Positions 10,016 through 20,263 of a stretch of 64,000 bases of DNA are shown one piece after another. This DNA comes from Gammaproteobacteria bacterium (GTDB lineage: Bacteria; Pseudomonadota; Gammaproteobacteria; Pseudomonadales; Halieaceae), in NCBI GenBank assembly GCA_024742415.1, contig JANSYN010000003.1, positions 301,048 through 365,047 of the forward strand. The letters run 5' to 3'. Positions within the stretch are counted from its first letter, which is position 1. Every line of letters starts with the position of its first letter. The position numbers and the translations under genes were made by a program. The notes under the pieces were generated by a model that saw only the letters and a program-made list of their open reading frames with translations, was not told the origin of the DNA and searched no databases.

Positions 10016-10706
10016 AATAGGCCAGGCGCAGGCCCCACATGCGCAGAACCGTGCGCGCTATGCCCTGCTCTTCCCAACGCCGGCTGGAGGTCAGCACCGG
10101 CGCAGCGGGAACCAGCGGCGCTGCGACCGTTTTAAGGCGCTTGCAATAGGCGATGTCTTCCATGAGCGGAATGTCGTCAAATCCGCCGGTCTGCCGGTAG
10201 GTTTCACGCTGCATGAACAACATCTGGTCACCGGTGCCGATACGCGTCAACCGCGAACGCATGTTGATAAAGGCTTCGATCACGCGCAACGCAAAGCGCT
10301 GGCCACTCAGGCGCAGCGGAAAAAAACCCCACGCGGGCCTCGTCATCAGCAGCGCCATCAGCGACTGCTGATCGAACTGTGGTGCGCTGTCCGCATGCAG
10401 GAAGAACAGAAATTCACCGCGCGCAGCGCGCGCACCAAGATTCATCTGGCGCGCGCGACCCGGCTCGCAGATCAACAACTGGTCACTGTGCGGCAACGCC
10501 TGACGAACGGTCTCATCCTGGCTGCCGCCATCGACGACCAGCAATTCGGCATCGGGCCACGACAGACGCAGCTGACCCAACAGATCGGCAATATGGCCCG
10601 CCTCGTTCAGTGTTGGGATAATGACACTGACCGTTGGTGCATCATTTGCCAAGCGCACCACCACAACTGCTGCCCTGCCCCGCGGTGCAGCCATAACAGT
10701 GCTCAC
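9966..10706 (-). CDS. TIGR04283-type arsenosugar biosynthesis-associated family 2 glycosyltransferase
   Basis: VSVIIPTLNEAGHIADLL, VVDGGSQDET, GRARQMNLGARAARGEFLFFLHADS motifs; true start may be a downstream GTG. Confidence 0.87.
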   Translation of the reverse strand: MSTVMAAPRGRAAVVVVRLANDAPTVSVIIPTLNEAGHIADLLGQLRLSWPDAELLVVDGGSQDETVRQALPHSDQLLICEPGRARQMNLGARAARGEFLFFLHADSAPQFDQQSLMALLMTRPAWGFFPLRLSGQRFALRVIEAFINMRSRLTRIGTGDQMLFMQRETYRQTGGFDDIPLMEDIAYCKRLKTVAAPLVPAAPVLTSSRRWEEQGIARTVLRMWGLRLAYFAGVSPERLWYYYYGR

Positions 10707-11598
10707 CCGTTACCACCGCGTTGCCCGCAAGCGCATCTGGACCAAGCAGGTCGCTGAGGTGGCGGCGTCGATCTGACACCAGCAGCGGCAGGTCCAGCAT
10801 CTGGTTAAAATCACAATCGAACAGAAACCCCTGCCAGTCCACGCTTATCAGGTTGCGGCACATGACGGTGTCGAGGTTGTCCTGGCTGAAGTTGTCACGC
10901 AGCAGCTGCATGTAGGGGACGTATTCGCCCCGGGCCAGCAGGACCGCGCCGAACCGGCTGATCGGCATATTGGTGAGCGTGAACAGCCCGGTAAACCGGA
11001 TGTTGAAACGCGCCTGCAATTCACGCCGATAATCCTGCTCCAGCGCAGCCTGCGGGGGCGGCAGCGCGGCGCCGGTTGGATTGTAGACAAGGTTCAACGG
11101 CAGGGTGTCACCGTAGCCCAGCGTATTGAGTAGCTGCAGCGCCTCGATACTGGTTTCATACACGCCCTTCCCGCGCTGCGCGCGCACATTCTGTTCTTCA
11201 TAACACGGCAAAGAGGCCACGATCTCAACACCCTGCTGCGCCAGGAATGTGGCGAGATCTTCCTGCCCGGGCTCCATCAGCACGGTCAGGTTGCAGCGAT
11301 CTATAACATGCACCCCCAGCTCGCGCGCGGCGACCACCAGGGCGCGAAAATGCGGGTTGAGCTCGGGGGCACCGCCGGTGAGGTCCAGCGTTTTTATGTC
11401 CAGCGCGGCCACTGTCTGTAGCACCTGGTCGATGGTCTCGCGGCTCATCGACTCGGTGCGCGTCGGCCCCGCATCAACATGGCAATGTACACAGCTCAGG
11501 TTACACACATAGCCCAGGTTAACCTGCAGGGTGTGGATGGTGCTGCGTTGCACCGTGGGAAAATCGCTTTCGAGTAAAAGTGGACGTGTATCCTGCAT
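10642..11598 (-). CDS. arsS: Arsenosugar biosynthesis radical SAM protein ArsS
   Basis: LGYVCNLSCVHCHVDAGP radical SAM CxxxCxxC; C-terminal HCYGCTAGQGSSCGGAL; start MQDTRPLLLESDFP at 11598. Confidence 0.9.
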   Translation of the reverse strand: MQDTRPLLLESDFPTVQRSTIHTLQVNLGYVCNLSCVHCHVDAGPTRTESMSRETIDQVLQTVAALDIKTLDLTGGAPELNPHFRALVVAARELGVHVIDRCNLTVLMEPGQEDLATFLAQQGVEIVASLPCYEEQNVRAQRGKGVYETSIEALQLLNTLGYGDTLPLNLVYNPTGAALPPPQAALEQDYRRELQARFNIRFTGLFTLTNMPISRFGAVLLARGEYVPYMQLLRDNFSQDNLDTVMCRNLISVDWQGFLFDCDFNQMLDLPLLVSDRRRHLSDLLGPDALAGNAVVTGEHCYGCTAGQGSSCGGALGK

Positions 11599-11807
11599 GC
11601 GGTTTCCCGACGGTTTAGGGGCGCTAATGCGCCACAGCATTGAAATCAGAGGGTTGCCAGGGCACCTGGCCCGGTGGGCACCGGTATGTGAGCCGCCAAC
11701 AACGCGCACTGTACCCAGAAGCTTGCGCAGCGGCCAATGCACGTCTGCGAACGCTCGAACTTTGGCATCACAGCATGACAGCGCGCGGCGCACTGCGCCA
11801 GTGGCGG

Positions 11808-13736
11808 CTAATACTTGTGTTCGCGCTCGGCCGCAGATAGCAGCACCATTGACTGCTGCCCCTGCAGATACTGGAATACAAGATTGTACGCCAGCACCGC
11901 CTGCACATAGTTGCGCGTTTCCTTGAACGGGATGGTCTCTACCCAGACGTCCAGGGGCTGCGCCTTGTCTGGCGGGTTCTGCCAGCGATCAACCCGATGC
12001 GGCCCGGCATTGTAGGCCGTCAAGGCAAAAATACGGTTGCCGCCAAAGCGATCGAGCAACTCGCGATAGTAGGTACTGCCCAGCCGTACATTGTGTTCCA
12101 CGTCATACAGCTTGGCAGTGCTGTGCGGCACATTTATGCCCGCTGCCACCTGACTGCCCGTAGCCGGCATTATTTGCATCAACCCGCGGGCACCGACTGG
12201 CGAGCGCGCTTGCGGGTAGAATGCGCTTTCACGTCGTGCGATAGCCTGCAGCTCATTCGGCGGCAGCTGCTGCGCGGCTGCGTGATACTCAAACACATTG
12301 CCATAAGCCAGAGGAAAGCGCAGTTCAAGCGCATCCCACAGCCTGGCTCGACTGGCCGCATCAATACCCTTGCGGTGCCAGCCCTTGTCAAAAGCGATAC
12401 GTGACAGCTGTGCCACGTCGTTCTCTGCATAGCGTCCCATCAGGGCATGCCACTCCGAGTGCGCGAGCGCGTACTCTTCGTGAAAGCGCAGCTCCTCGAT
12501 ACGTTGTAATGCAGGCAACTGCAGCAGCGCCGGATTGGACACCTCAGGAGCAGGCTGGTGTTGGAAGTTATAGGGCTGGCCGAGCTTGTCGGCGGCGAGA
12601 AAACCGTAGTAGCTGCGCTCACCTGCCAGGCGCTGCAGGCTTTGCAATGCGCCTGCGCTGTCACCGCGCTGTTCCGTGGCCATGGCTGACCAATAGCGCC
12701 ACACGTCTGCGTCGCGCTCCTGTTCGCTAAGCAGGGGTAACGTGCTGCCGATGGTTTCCCAGTCGCGCTCCTCCAGCGCCCAGCGCAGGCGAATGCCGGT
12801 GAGCTTGTCATCGTCCAGCCTGTCCAGCGCACCATGCAACCACTGTCGATGCAGGTCGCTCTTGGCAAACAGGCTACGCAGGGCGATTTCCGATTCAACC
12901 TCTTTCGCCTGCCCGGGCGTAAACGGCAACCGCTGGTTCATGCCATTCCAGCCGGCGAGGGCTTTCTCGGGGCTGTAGCGCGCCAGGTAGACCAGGCCGC
13001 GTGTCGCGATATCGGCAGAGCGTGTATCCTCTTGGGGTAGTGCTTCTGTGAGAACACGCTGGGGCTGTGCATAGATGCTGTCGAGTCGGTCCGTCCATGG
13101 GCGCAGTTGCGCGCTGCCCTGACGTGCCACGTAGCGCATCAACGAACGTTGCCCGGCGGCGAAGGCCGCCAGCGAACGCTGCCATACCAGTTCATCGGTG
13201 AGGCCGCCGGCTTTTCTCCAGGCGTCGAACAGCGGATCGCATTCATCGGGCTGCGAGTGGCCATGCACCCACAGGCTGCTGGCACCCTGCCACGCCTGCG
13301 CGGCGTCACCACTGGCCAGCCGGGCTCGAAAGTAATAGCACTTGAGTACCACGCTGTTGGGTTCACGCGGCATCACCGCAAGGAAATCATCCCAACGTTT
13401 GCGCTTACCCACGTGATCCAGGTAGGCACCAAGCAAACGGTTGGGCAATGGCGTGTCGGCAGCGCGCTCAATGAAATCGTTGACCTGGGCGGGCGATGCC
13501 TGATGCAGTTGCCGCAACAGCGCAGAGAAATCCAGGTAGATGGCCAGTGGGTAATCATCAAGGCGCGTACGCAGTTGCTGGTAGTCATCCCAGCGGCGCT
13601 CGCTGATGGCCGCAGATGCATCGTGATAGAGCTGACGCGAGACCGCCTGGGACGCTTCGGGTGTTGCGGCTACGGGAAGCGCCGCCACCAATAGCAACAA
13701 TAAGAACAAGACAGGTACTGAACCTGGCCACACCAT
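11808..13736 (-). CDS. slt: Soluble lytic murein transglycosylase (Slt70 family)
   Basis: IARRESAFYPQARSPVGARGLMQIMPATG and LTAYNAGPHRVDRW SLT motifs; signal peptide MVWPGSVPVLFLLLLLVAALPVAA. Confidence 0.9.
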   Translation of the reverse strand: MVWPGSVPVLFLLLLLVAALPVAATPEASQAVSRQLYHDASAAISERRWDDYQQLRTRLDDYPLAIYLDFSALLRQLHQASPAQVNDFIERAADTPLPNRLLGAYLDHVGKRKRWDDFLAVMPREPNSVVLKCYYFRARLASGDAAQAWQGASSLWVHGHSQPDECDPLFDAWRKAGGLTDELVWQRSLAAFAAGQRSLMRYVARQGSAQLRPWTDRLDSIYAQPQRVLTEALPQEDTRSADIATRGLVYLARYSPEKALAGWNGMNQRLPFTPGQAKEVESEIALRSLFAKSDLHRQWLHGALDRLDDDKLTGIRLRWALEERDWETIGSTLPLLSEQERDADVWRYWSAMATEQRGDSAGALQSLQRLAGERSYYGFLAADKLGQPYNFQHQPAPEVSNPALLQLPALQRIEELRFHEEYALAHSEWHALMGRYAENDVAQLSRIAFDKGWHRKGIDAASRARLWDALELRFPLAYGNVFEYHAAAQQLPPNELQAIARRESAFYPQARSPVGARGLMQIMPATGSQVAAGINVPHSTAKLYDVEHNVRLGSTYYRELLDRFGGNRIFALTAYNAGPHRVDRWQNPPDKAQPLDVWVETIPFKETRNYVQAVLAYNLVFQYLQGQQSMVLLSAAEREHKY

Positions 13737-13994
13737 AGGCCTGTGCCAGTGTCGACCCTGCCGGCTCCCGGCATCCTGAATGCTTCGCGCGAGCGACCTT
13801 ATACCGGCCCTCTGCACGGGTTTTGCTGCCCCTGTTTGCACCTGCACTGTCCTGCCACCCCGGCTTGAATCCATGGCCCCACTTGCGGCTGGAGCCTTGC
13901 GCTAGAGTGATATTTGCGCTGCTGGAATGCAATAGGTCAATGCAACTTTCGCCAACTTTTCGCTGCAACCGCAGGTGCTGCCAACGCCCTGCCG

Positions 13995-14555
13995 CTAAAA
14001 CAGCAGGCCCAGTGTGGGCTTATCGATGTCGGCATAATCGAGCACCACTTCGCGTCGCAGGATACCGAAACTGGCACCCTTGCTGACCAGCGTGTCGCGG
14101 CGCTGCCCACTGTAAATAAACTCGCGTGCTCCGGGCCTGGCATAGAAAAGAAGGAAATTACTCACCACGTTCAGTTCACCCGCCTGCTTGTTCAGCAGCT
14201 CGATGTTACCGACGATACGTCGGGTGCGCGGCGGCGGGTTTTCTGACCAGGAGTTGACCTTGTAGGCGCGCTCGACCCGCAGCATCAAATGCACAAAGCG
14301 TTCATCTCGTAGCGGATTGCCGACACCAGCGGCTGTTTCCAGTTCGCGCTCCACACTGATCATGTGCTCGTTGCCGCGTTCGCGGTTGTCGACCTGCACA
14401 TTGGTGCGCGCCGGCAGCGTGTAGTGGATAGACTCCTCCACCAGGGCTAGCCACTGCTGGTACTGGCGGTTGTCGAGCAAGCGTGCTTCGCGAAAATAGA
14501 ACGCCTCCAGCGCTCGCTGCTCCGCCGGGCTGGCCTGGTACACCGCATCGTTCAT
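13995..14555 (-). CDS. Aromatic-ring-hydroxylating dioxygenase, beta subunit
   Basis: FYFREARLLDNRQYQQWLALVEESIHYTLPAR motif; overlaps the alpha subunit by 4 bp. Confidence 0.9.
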   Translation of the reverse strand: MNDAVYQASPAEQRALEAFYFREARLLDNRQYQQWLALVEESIHYTLPARTNVQVDNRERGNEHMISVERELETAAGVGNPLRDERFVHLMLRVERAYKVNSWSENPPPRTRRIVGNIELLNKQAGELNVVSNFLLFYARPGAREFIYSGQRRDTLVSKGASFGILRREVVLDYADIDKPTLGLLF

Positions 14556-15838
14556 GCGTCACTCTCCACTGCCTTGAGTTCGTCACGCCAGCGCTGGAAA
14601 AAACTGCGGGCATAAAACTCATTGGCGGTCACACTGACCAGGCCAGGCATGTGCGGATGGGGCTGTTCCTCACCCAGCCCCAGGCCGTAGAAGTAGGGCT
14701 GTTGATCGGCAAAGTCGATGTCGCTGCCAAGATACTGCTGTGCCCATACCTCGGCGTCCTCTTGCTCCAGCAGGCCACCGGGGCCGAAAAATGAACTGTA
14801 GTTGGTGCGCAGGATCTTCTTGATGGCAGCGGGTGCATCTGCCGGCACCACAGCCCACGACCAGTACTCCACCTTACCCGGCCCTCGCGGGTGCGATACT
14901 TTGAAGGAGGTGTTTGACCACAGGAAAGACAGGTTCGGGTAGATGCCATAAGTCAGGCCCTTCATGCGCGCGCGCAGTTCACCCACCCGCTCCGCAGCCC
15001 GTGCCTGCACTTCGCGCAGATAGTCCTGCACTTCGCTACCGCCCAACAGCGAACCCATGGCCTCCATTCCCCAGGCAACATCCTGCCAGGGGGCGTCTTC
15101 AGGCATCACCCGAAACGTCGCACCATGGCCCGGTGTGGTAACCACGCTATGCCCCAGCGATTCGATCAGGGTCTGTGCCTCGCGCGGGATAATGGCACTG
15201 TGCAGGAAGGCGCCGTGGTTGACATCGCCCAGTTGATTCTCAACCGGGAGTTTCCAGTTCGCGTCGATCAACCAGCGGTGCGGCGCCCCGATAAATTCGA
15301 TGCCCTGCGGAAAACGCAGGAAAAACGCATCCAGATAAAAGCGCATATCTCCCAGGTAGTCTTCAAGCGGGATGATGCTTTCATCAAAGCTGCCAAAGAT
15401 CATTCCACGCCAGCGCTCTACACGGGGTACCCGCTGCAGCCCCAGGGCAGACTTGTCAGGTTGGCCCTGCAGGGCCGATTCCTGCGGGATCGCAACCAGC
15501 GCGCCCTCCACGGTGTACGACCAGTTATGGTACGGGCAGATAAAGCGCCGCGTGTTGCCATGATCGGCACGACACACGGGCAGACCCCGGTGGCGGCAGC
15601 TGTTCACGTTCGCATAGACCTTGTGATCCTCGCCGCGCGACAGGATGATCGGCGTTTCACACATATAGGCCTGGACGAAATCTCCCGCATTGGGGATCTG
15701 CGTTTCATGACCCAGAAACAGCCAGCTGCGGCCAAAAATAGCGCGCTTCTCCAGCGCGTAAACTGCCGGATCTGACCAACAACGCCGGCTGATCAGCGAG
15801 GCATCTGCATTGACCAGTTCATCCACCTTCAGTGGCAT
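14552..15838 (-). CDS. Aromatic-ring-hydroxylating (Rieske) dioxygenase, alpha subunit
   Basis: Rieske CRHRGLPVCRADHGNTRRFICPYHNWSY; start MPLKVDELVNADASL. Confidence 0.92.
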   Translation of the reverse strand: MPLKVDELVNADASLISRRCWSDPAVYALEKRAIFGRSWLFLGHETQIPNAGDFVQAYMCETPIILSRGEDHKVYANVNSCRHRGLPVCRADHGNTRRFICPYHNWSYTVEGALVAIPQESALQGQPDKSALGLQRVPRVERWRGMIFGSFDESIIPLEDYLGDMRFYLDAFFLRFPQGIEFIGAPHRWLIDANWKLPVENQLGDVNHGAFLHSAIIPREAQTLIESLGHSVVTTPGHGATFRVMPEDAPWQDVAWGMEAMGSLLGGSEVQDYLREVQARAAERVGELRARMKGLTYGIYPNLSFLWSNTSFKVSHPRGPGKVEYWSWAVVPADAPAAIKKILRTNYSSFFGPGGLLEQEDAEVWAQQYLGSDIDFADQQPYFYGLGLGEEQPHPHMPGLVSVTANEFYARSFFQRWRDELKAVESDA

Positions 15839-15973
15839 ATCCACCTCGACTTGAGCAATTAAATTATCAATCGTTAATATTTTGCCCAGTATACCCGGCA
15901 GTGCATCGAACGATCGAGGGGGATATGCTACTTTTTGACCCACCAGCGGCGATCAAGTGATCATTTTTAGACG

Positions 15974-16621
15974 ATGTCAGACACCGGCATGACAGCGAAG
16001 CGGCAAACCAAAGGAGAAAAAACGGCACAGCGGATACTCGACGCCGCTGCAGACCTGTTTGCCAGCCAGGGCTATGACGGCACCAGCCTGCGCCAGATCG
16101 CGCAGGGTACGGGCATCACTGAGCCGGCACTGTACAACCACTTTGCGAGCAAACAGGCACTGTATGAAGCGGTGCTGCACCGCGGCTTGAACCCCATGGC
16201 GCAGGCCCTTGCCGAACACATAGACGGAGCGTCACGCCTGCGCGACTACACCGAGTTACCCGCCATCATGACGGACTTACTGCTGGAGCATCCGCAAATG
16301 GCCGCCCTCTTCCAGCAGGCTATGCAGGGCGATGCGAATTCACTGGGAACGCAGCTGGTCGCTGCCTGGCTGGAGCGCCTGTTCGATGAGGGACGCCGCA
16401 GCCTGACCCGTTATGGTGCGGTCGCAAACAGCGGTGACCGCGATCAGGACAATGCCGCGCTGGCGATCAACCTGATCGCGATGTTTAACCTGACTACCGG
16501 CTACTTTTTGTCACAGCGCGCCTTTGCAACACTGGCCAACGGGAACATAACAGACCCGGATAACATCGCGCGGCAAAAACGTCTGCTGCACAAGGTCATC
16601 CGGGCGATGCTCGTCAGTTGA
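15974..16621 (+). CDS. TetR/AcrR family transcriptional regulator
   Basis: N-terminal HTH AAADLFASQGYDGTSLRQIAQGTGITEPALYNHFASKQALYEAVL; divergent from the dioxygenase. Confidence 0.92.
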   Translation: MSDTGMTAKRQTKGEKTAQRILDAAADLFASQGYDGTSLRQIAQGTGITEPALYNHFASKQALYEAVLHRGLNPMAQALAEHIDGASRLRDYTELPAIMTDLLLEHPQMAALFQQAMQGDANSLGTQLVAAWLERLFDEGRRSLTRYGAVANSGDRDQDNAALAINLIAMFNLTTGYFLSQRAFATLANGNITDPDNIARQKRLLHKVIRAMLVS

Positions 16622-17036
16622 TTTCGATGCGACGCCGCTCGGGTTCCTTTTCGAGCTGCTTCGGCGCCCGCAAGGTGAGTACGCCGTTCTCAAAACTGGC
16701 CTGGATATCACTTTCCTTGACGTCTGTTCCGAGATTGAAGCTGCGCATGAATTTGCCATAGCGACGCTCGCGGCGAATGACCCGCCCTTGCGCTTCTTCG
16801 GCGTTTTTCACTTCGGATTCAGCTTCGAGCGTGAGCACGCCGTCCTTGATATGCACGTGGATATTGTCCTTGCTCACGCCGGGCAGCTCAGCGGTAATCT
16901 CATAGTGCTCATCGGCGTCCCGAATATCGACGCGAGGGGCAAAAAATGAAGGCTCCTCTGCGCTGGCCGGCTGCGGCCATGCATTGTTAAAAAAGCGGTC
17001 CACGTCAAACAAGTTGCTTCTGGTTATCAGTGACAT
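16614..17036 (-). CDS. Hsp20/alpha-crystallin family small heat shock protein
   Basis: DVDRFFNNAW..., ITAELPGVSKDNIHVHIKDGVLTLEAE, FENGVLTLRAPK; 3' end overlaps the convergent TetR gene by 8 bp. Confidence 0.95.
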   Translation of the reverse strand: MSLITRSNLFDVDRFFNNAWPQPASAEEPSFFAPRVDIRDADEHYEITAELPGVSKDNIHVHIKDGVLTLEAESEVKNAEEAQGRVIRRERRYGKFMRSFNLGTDVKESDIQASFENGVLTLRAPKQLEKEPERRRIEIN

Positions 17037-17252
17037 AGTCGTTCTCCTGCATTGTCTTGTGCGTTGCGTTGAGAGGGTTTATGGAGCATAAAAGTGCCTT
17101 TTCAAGTGTCGACACATTCCTGCTCGCGCCCGTTGTTATTGATGTGGTGGCGATTCACTGGTTTACAAGAGCGACAGACGTTATTCTCTGCGGGTCGGGA
17201 ACAGCAGCCGGTGGCCGCTCCAGTTCGCCGTATTCCATACAAAAAGATAACG

Positions 17253-18776
17253 ATGGAAAGCCAGATGCCGGATCAAACCGAACAGCCCACAGACAGTGCC
17301 AACAATGCCGACTGGGCGCAGGCCGGCAGGCCACCGCGCATCGCCATTGTCGGCGCCGGTATGTCGGGCATTGCCGCCTGCGTCAAACTTGAAAAAGCCG
17401 GCTACAGCGATGTGACGCTTTTCGAAAAAGCCGATCGCGTTGGCGGCACCTGGCGTGAGAACACCTATCCCGGCCTGTCCTGCGATATTCCCTCGCGCTG
17501 GTACTGCTTCAGCTTTGCCCTCAAGGCCCAGTGGTCGCACCGCTACTCCTACGGCCCTGAGATCCAGGCCTATATGGAGAGCGTTGCCCAGACCTTTGGC
17601 GTGACACAAAAAACGCGCTTCAATACCGCAGTTACTGACCTGCAGTACCTCAATGGCCAGTGGCAACTGACCACGGAGCGCAACGAGGTGATGACCTTTG
17701 ACATCATCATTTCGGCCACAGGCATACTGCACAAGCCCGCGTATCCGGCTATCGATGGGCTGGACACCTTCGCCGGTCACAGCTTTCACAGTGCACGCTG
17801 GGACCACAGCGTTGACATACGTGACAAACGGGTGGGCGTGATCGGCACCGGCTCAACCGCCTGCCAGATTGTGGGCGCCATCACACCGCAGGTGAAAAAG
17901 ATGCTGGTATTCCAGCGCACGCCACAATGGATGATGGCCCTGCCGCAAATAGAATACTCAAAACGCTGGAATGCCATGATGGAGCGCTTCCCCAGCCTGC
18001 AAAAGTTGAGTTATCACTACTACATGCAACTGATGGCAACGACCTTCGCCGCAGGAACGGTAGGAAACAAAACAGTGCAACGGCTTATACACTGGGCATG
18101 CCGCAAACACTTGCGCGAAAGCGTCGCTGATGACGCACTGCGTGAAAGACTCACCCCGAATTACCAGGCCGCCTGCAAGCGGCTGATTTTTTGTTCTGAT
18201 TTCTATCCGGCGATATCCAGCGATAACGCAGCGCTGATCACCGAGCGCATCGAGAACATCGAGTCAACCGGTGTACGCACCACCGACGGCACACTGCATG
18301 AACTCGATGTGCTGGTGCTGGCCACGGGCTTTGATCCGGGGGCGTTTATTTTGCCCACGCGCGTGCGCGGTGAAAACGGCGTGGATCTGGAAACGCGCTG
18401 GGCAGGTGCACCGCGCGCGCATCGCGCTGTTGCATTGCCTGATTTTCCGAACTTCTGGATGCTCGAAGGCCCTACCGGCCCTGTCGGCAATATCTCATTG
18501 ATTACCATCACCGAGTATCAGGTGGACTACGTGATCAGCATGCTCAACAAGATGAAAGCCGAGGGGCTCAGCGCCATCAAGGTGAAATCGACGGCCTGTG
18601 AAAACTACAATGCCAGCATGCGCCAGGGCATTAAGAACACCATCTGGTTTACCGGCGGCTGTGATAGCTGGTACTTCGATGCCAGCGGCCTGCCCAACTT
18701 GTATCCATTCAAACCCACCCGGTACCTGAAAGATATGCGCCACCCGGATTATTCCGAGTATGAGCTCATTCGGTAA
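17253..18776 (+). CDS. Flavin-containing monooxygenase (Baeyer-Villiger-type)
   Basis: IAIVGAGMSGIAACVKLEKAGYSDVTLFEKADRVGGTWRENTYPGLSCDIPS, FHSARWDH, VGVIGTGSTACQI motifs. Confidence 0.92.
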   Translation: MESQMPDQTEQPTDSANNADWAQAGRPPRIAIVGAGMSGIAACVKLEKAGYSDVTLFEKADRVGGTWRENTYPGLSCDIPSRWYCFSFALKAQWSHRYSYGPEIQAYMESVAQTFGVTQKTRFNTAVTDLQYLNGQWQLTTERNEVMTFDIIISATGILHKPAYPAIDGLDTFAGHSFHSARWDHSVDIRDKRVGVIGTGSTACQIVGAITPQVKKMLVFQRTPQWMMALPQIEYSKRWNAMMERFPSLQKLSYHYYMQLMATTFAAGTVGNKTVQRLIHWACRKHLRESVADDALRERLTPNYQAACKRLIFCSDFYPAISSDNAALITERIENIESTGVRTTDGTLHELDVLVLATGFDPGAFILPTRVRGENGVDLETRWAGAPRAHRAVALPDFPNFWMLEGPTGPVGNISLITITEYQVDYVISMLNKMKAEGLSAIKVKSTACENYNASMRQGIKNTIWFTGGCDSWYFDASGLPNLYPFKPTRYLKDMRHPDYSEYELIR

Positions 18777-18822
18777 GCAGCACTTGCGATCAGGCGCCAT
18801 GCGGGGAATAATCCCCCGCTTT

Positions 18823-18899
18823 GCCCTTGTAGCTCAGTTGAATAGAGCATTCGCCTCCTAAGCGAAGGGTCGCAGGTTTGAGTCCTGCCAAGGGCACCA
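18823..18899 (+). tRNA. tRNA-Arg (anticodon CCT), CCA encoded
   Basis: Cloverleaf by eye: acceptor GCCCTTG/CAAGGGC, anticodon stem TCGC-CTCCTAA-GCGA, TTTGAGTC T-arm, terminal ACCA. Confidence 0.95.
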
Positions 18900-18976
18900 T
18901 GCTATTGGCGTCGTCATGCAGCGCGACAACTGCCGAACGCTACCCGGTAAGAACCATCAGCAGCAGGACAATAACA

Positions 18977-19582
18977 ATGACATTCAAACGCGCTCTAATA
19001 CGCCTCATGTCGCTTACCGGAGCGTTTACTTTGACCCTCATTGCCGGCTGCGCCAGCCAGCCCAGCTACTACATCGACCACAATGACAGCGTCGACTTTT
19101 CCAGCTTCAAGACCTACCGTTGGTACGATGATGTTCACCCTTCCAAGGAAGCGGACTATCGCAAATACAACAGTTCGGATAAACGCGTGCGCACCTATGT
19201 GGATTCGGAACTGGCTGACAAAGGCTTTGTAGAGCGCAGCGCCGGGCCAACGGATTTCTGGATGAACTACCATGTGTCCAAGCAAGACCATATGAAGATC
19301 GACAACTTCAGCGGTTATCCCCAGGGCATGCACGGCAGTGTGGGCGCTGGCACCTATGGCTCTGCGGTGAGCATCGGCTACAGCAGCGGTCCGGCGGTCA
19401 GGACCTATCGTGAGGGCACCGTTGTGCTGGATGTGATAGACACAACCGATAACAAAATTGTCTGGCGCGGTGTCGCCGAAGGTCGCCTGCAGAAATCCCT
19501 GACGCCGAGTGAGAAAAACCGCATTGCGGCCGAAGTATCGCGTGAGTTGCTGGCTGAATTTCCGCCGGGAGTCGCTCGTTAA
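18977..19582 (+). CDS. DUF4136-type lipoprotein
   Basis: Lipobox LIAGCAS; SFKTYRWYDD, DLVVDVIDTTDNKIVWRGVAEG-like motifs. Confidence 0.85.
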   Translation: MTFKRALIRLMSLTGAFTLTLIAGCASQPSYYIDHNDSVDFSSFKTYRWYDDVHPSKEADYRKYNSSDKRVRTYVDSELADKGFVERSAGPTDFWMNYHVSKQDHMKIDNFSGYPQGMHGSVGAGTYGSAVSIGYSSGPAVRTYREGTVVLDVIDTTDNKIVWRGVAEGRLQKSLTPSEKNRIAAEVSRELLAEFPPGVAR

Positions 19583-19774
19583 CCGGCGGTAACTTCTGCA
19601 CTGGATGTCGCACCACTTGCTGGAACGCCGGCAGCGTGGGCAAATTTTCACTGCGTTAGTAGTTTTCATCACAATCATCTACCGGGCGACGAGGTGTCGG
19701 CAGAAGACAGGGCCCTTGATATCCACCGGTTTCCGGCACATCAACGATGATGCGAATACAGCGGCATACAGACT

Positions 19775-20218
19775 ATGAAGTATTACGAGGACTTTAAAAC
19801 CGGCGTCCGTTACCAACTCGCGGGTGCTTATCACATGAGCGAGGCGGAAATTATCGAATTCGCCCGGCGCTGGGATCCACAACCTTTTCACATTGATGCC
19901 GAGGCAGCATCCGCTTCCATTTTCGGTGGGATCGTAGCTTGCTCCAGCCATATCATTACCGCCTCGATCGCAATCGCAACCACAAATCCACAGGAGGCTT
20001 CTGCTGCTGTGACCAATCTGGGCTTCAAGGAAATACGCATGCTCGCGCCGGTAAGACCCGGCGACACACTGACGAGCATGGAAGAAGTGCTCGACAAGCG
20101 TTTATCCAGGAGCTACGAACACTGCGGCATCGTCACTTTTCTAGATGACATCTACAACCAGCACGGCGAACAGGTCGCCACGTTTCAAACAGCTGCCCTG
20201 TTCCGCTGCAGACCGTAA
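19775..20218 (+). CDS. MaoC family dehydratase
   Basis: KYYEDFKTGVRYQLAGAYHMSEAEIIEFARRWDPQPFHID hot-dog fold signature. Confidence 0.9.
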   Translation: MKYYEDFKTGVRYQLAGAYHMSEAEIIEFARRWDPQPFHIDAEAASASIFGGIVACSSHIITASIAIATTNPQEASAAVTNLGFKEIRMLAPVRPGDTLTSMEEVLDKRLSRSYEHCGIVTFLDDIYNQHGEQVATFQTAALFRCRP

Positions 20219-20263
20219 CAGGGCAAAGCAAGTACGCAATTCTGCGGCTGGCGCCGCTGTGTG

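Noticed and set aside
16614-16621. 8-bp convergent overlap of TetR and Hsp20 genes
   Set aside because: Ordinary compact gene packing, not a notable finding.
18823-18899. tRNA-Arg as an integration site for a genomic island
   Set aside because: No integrase gene and no duplicated tRNA 3' end was seen in the window.
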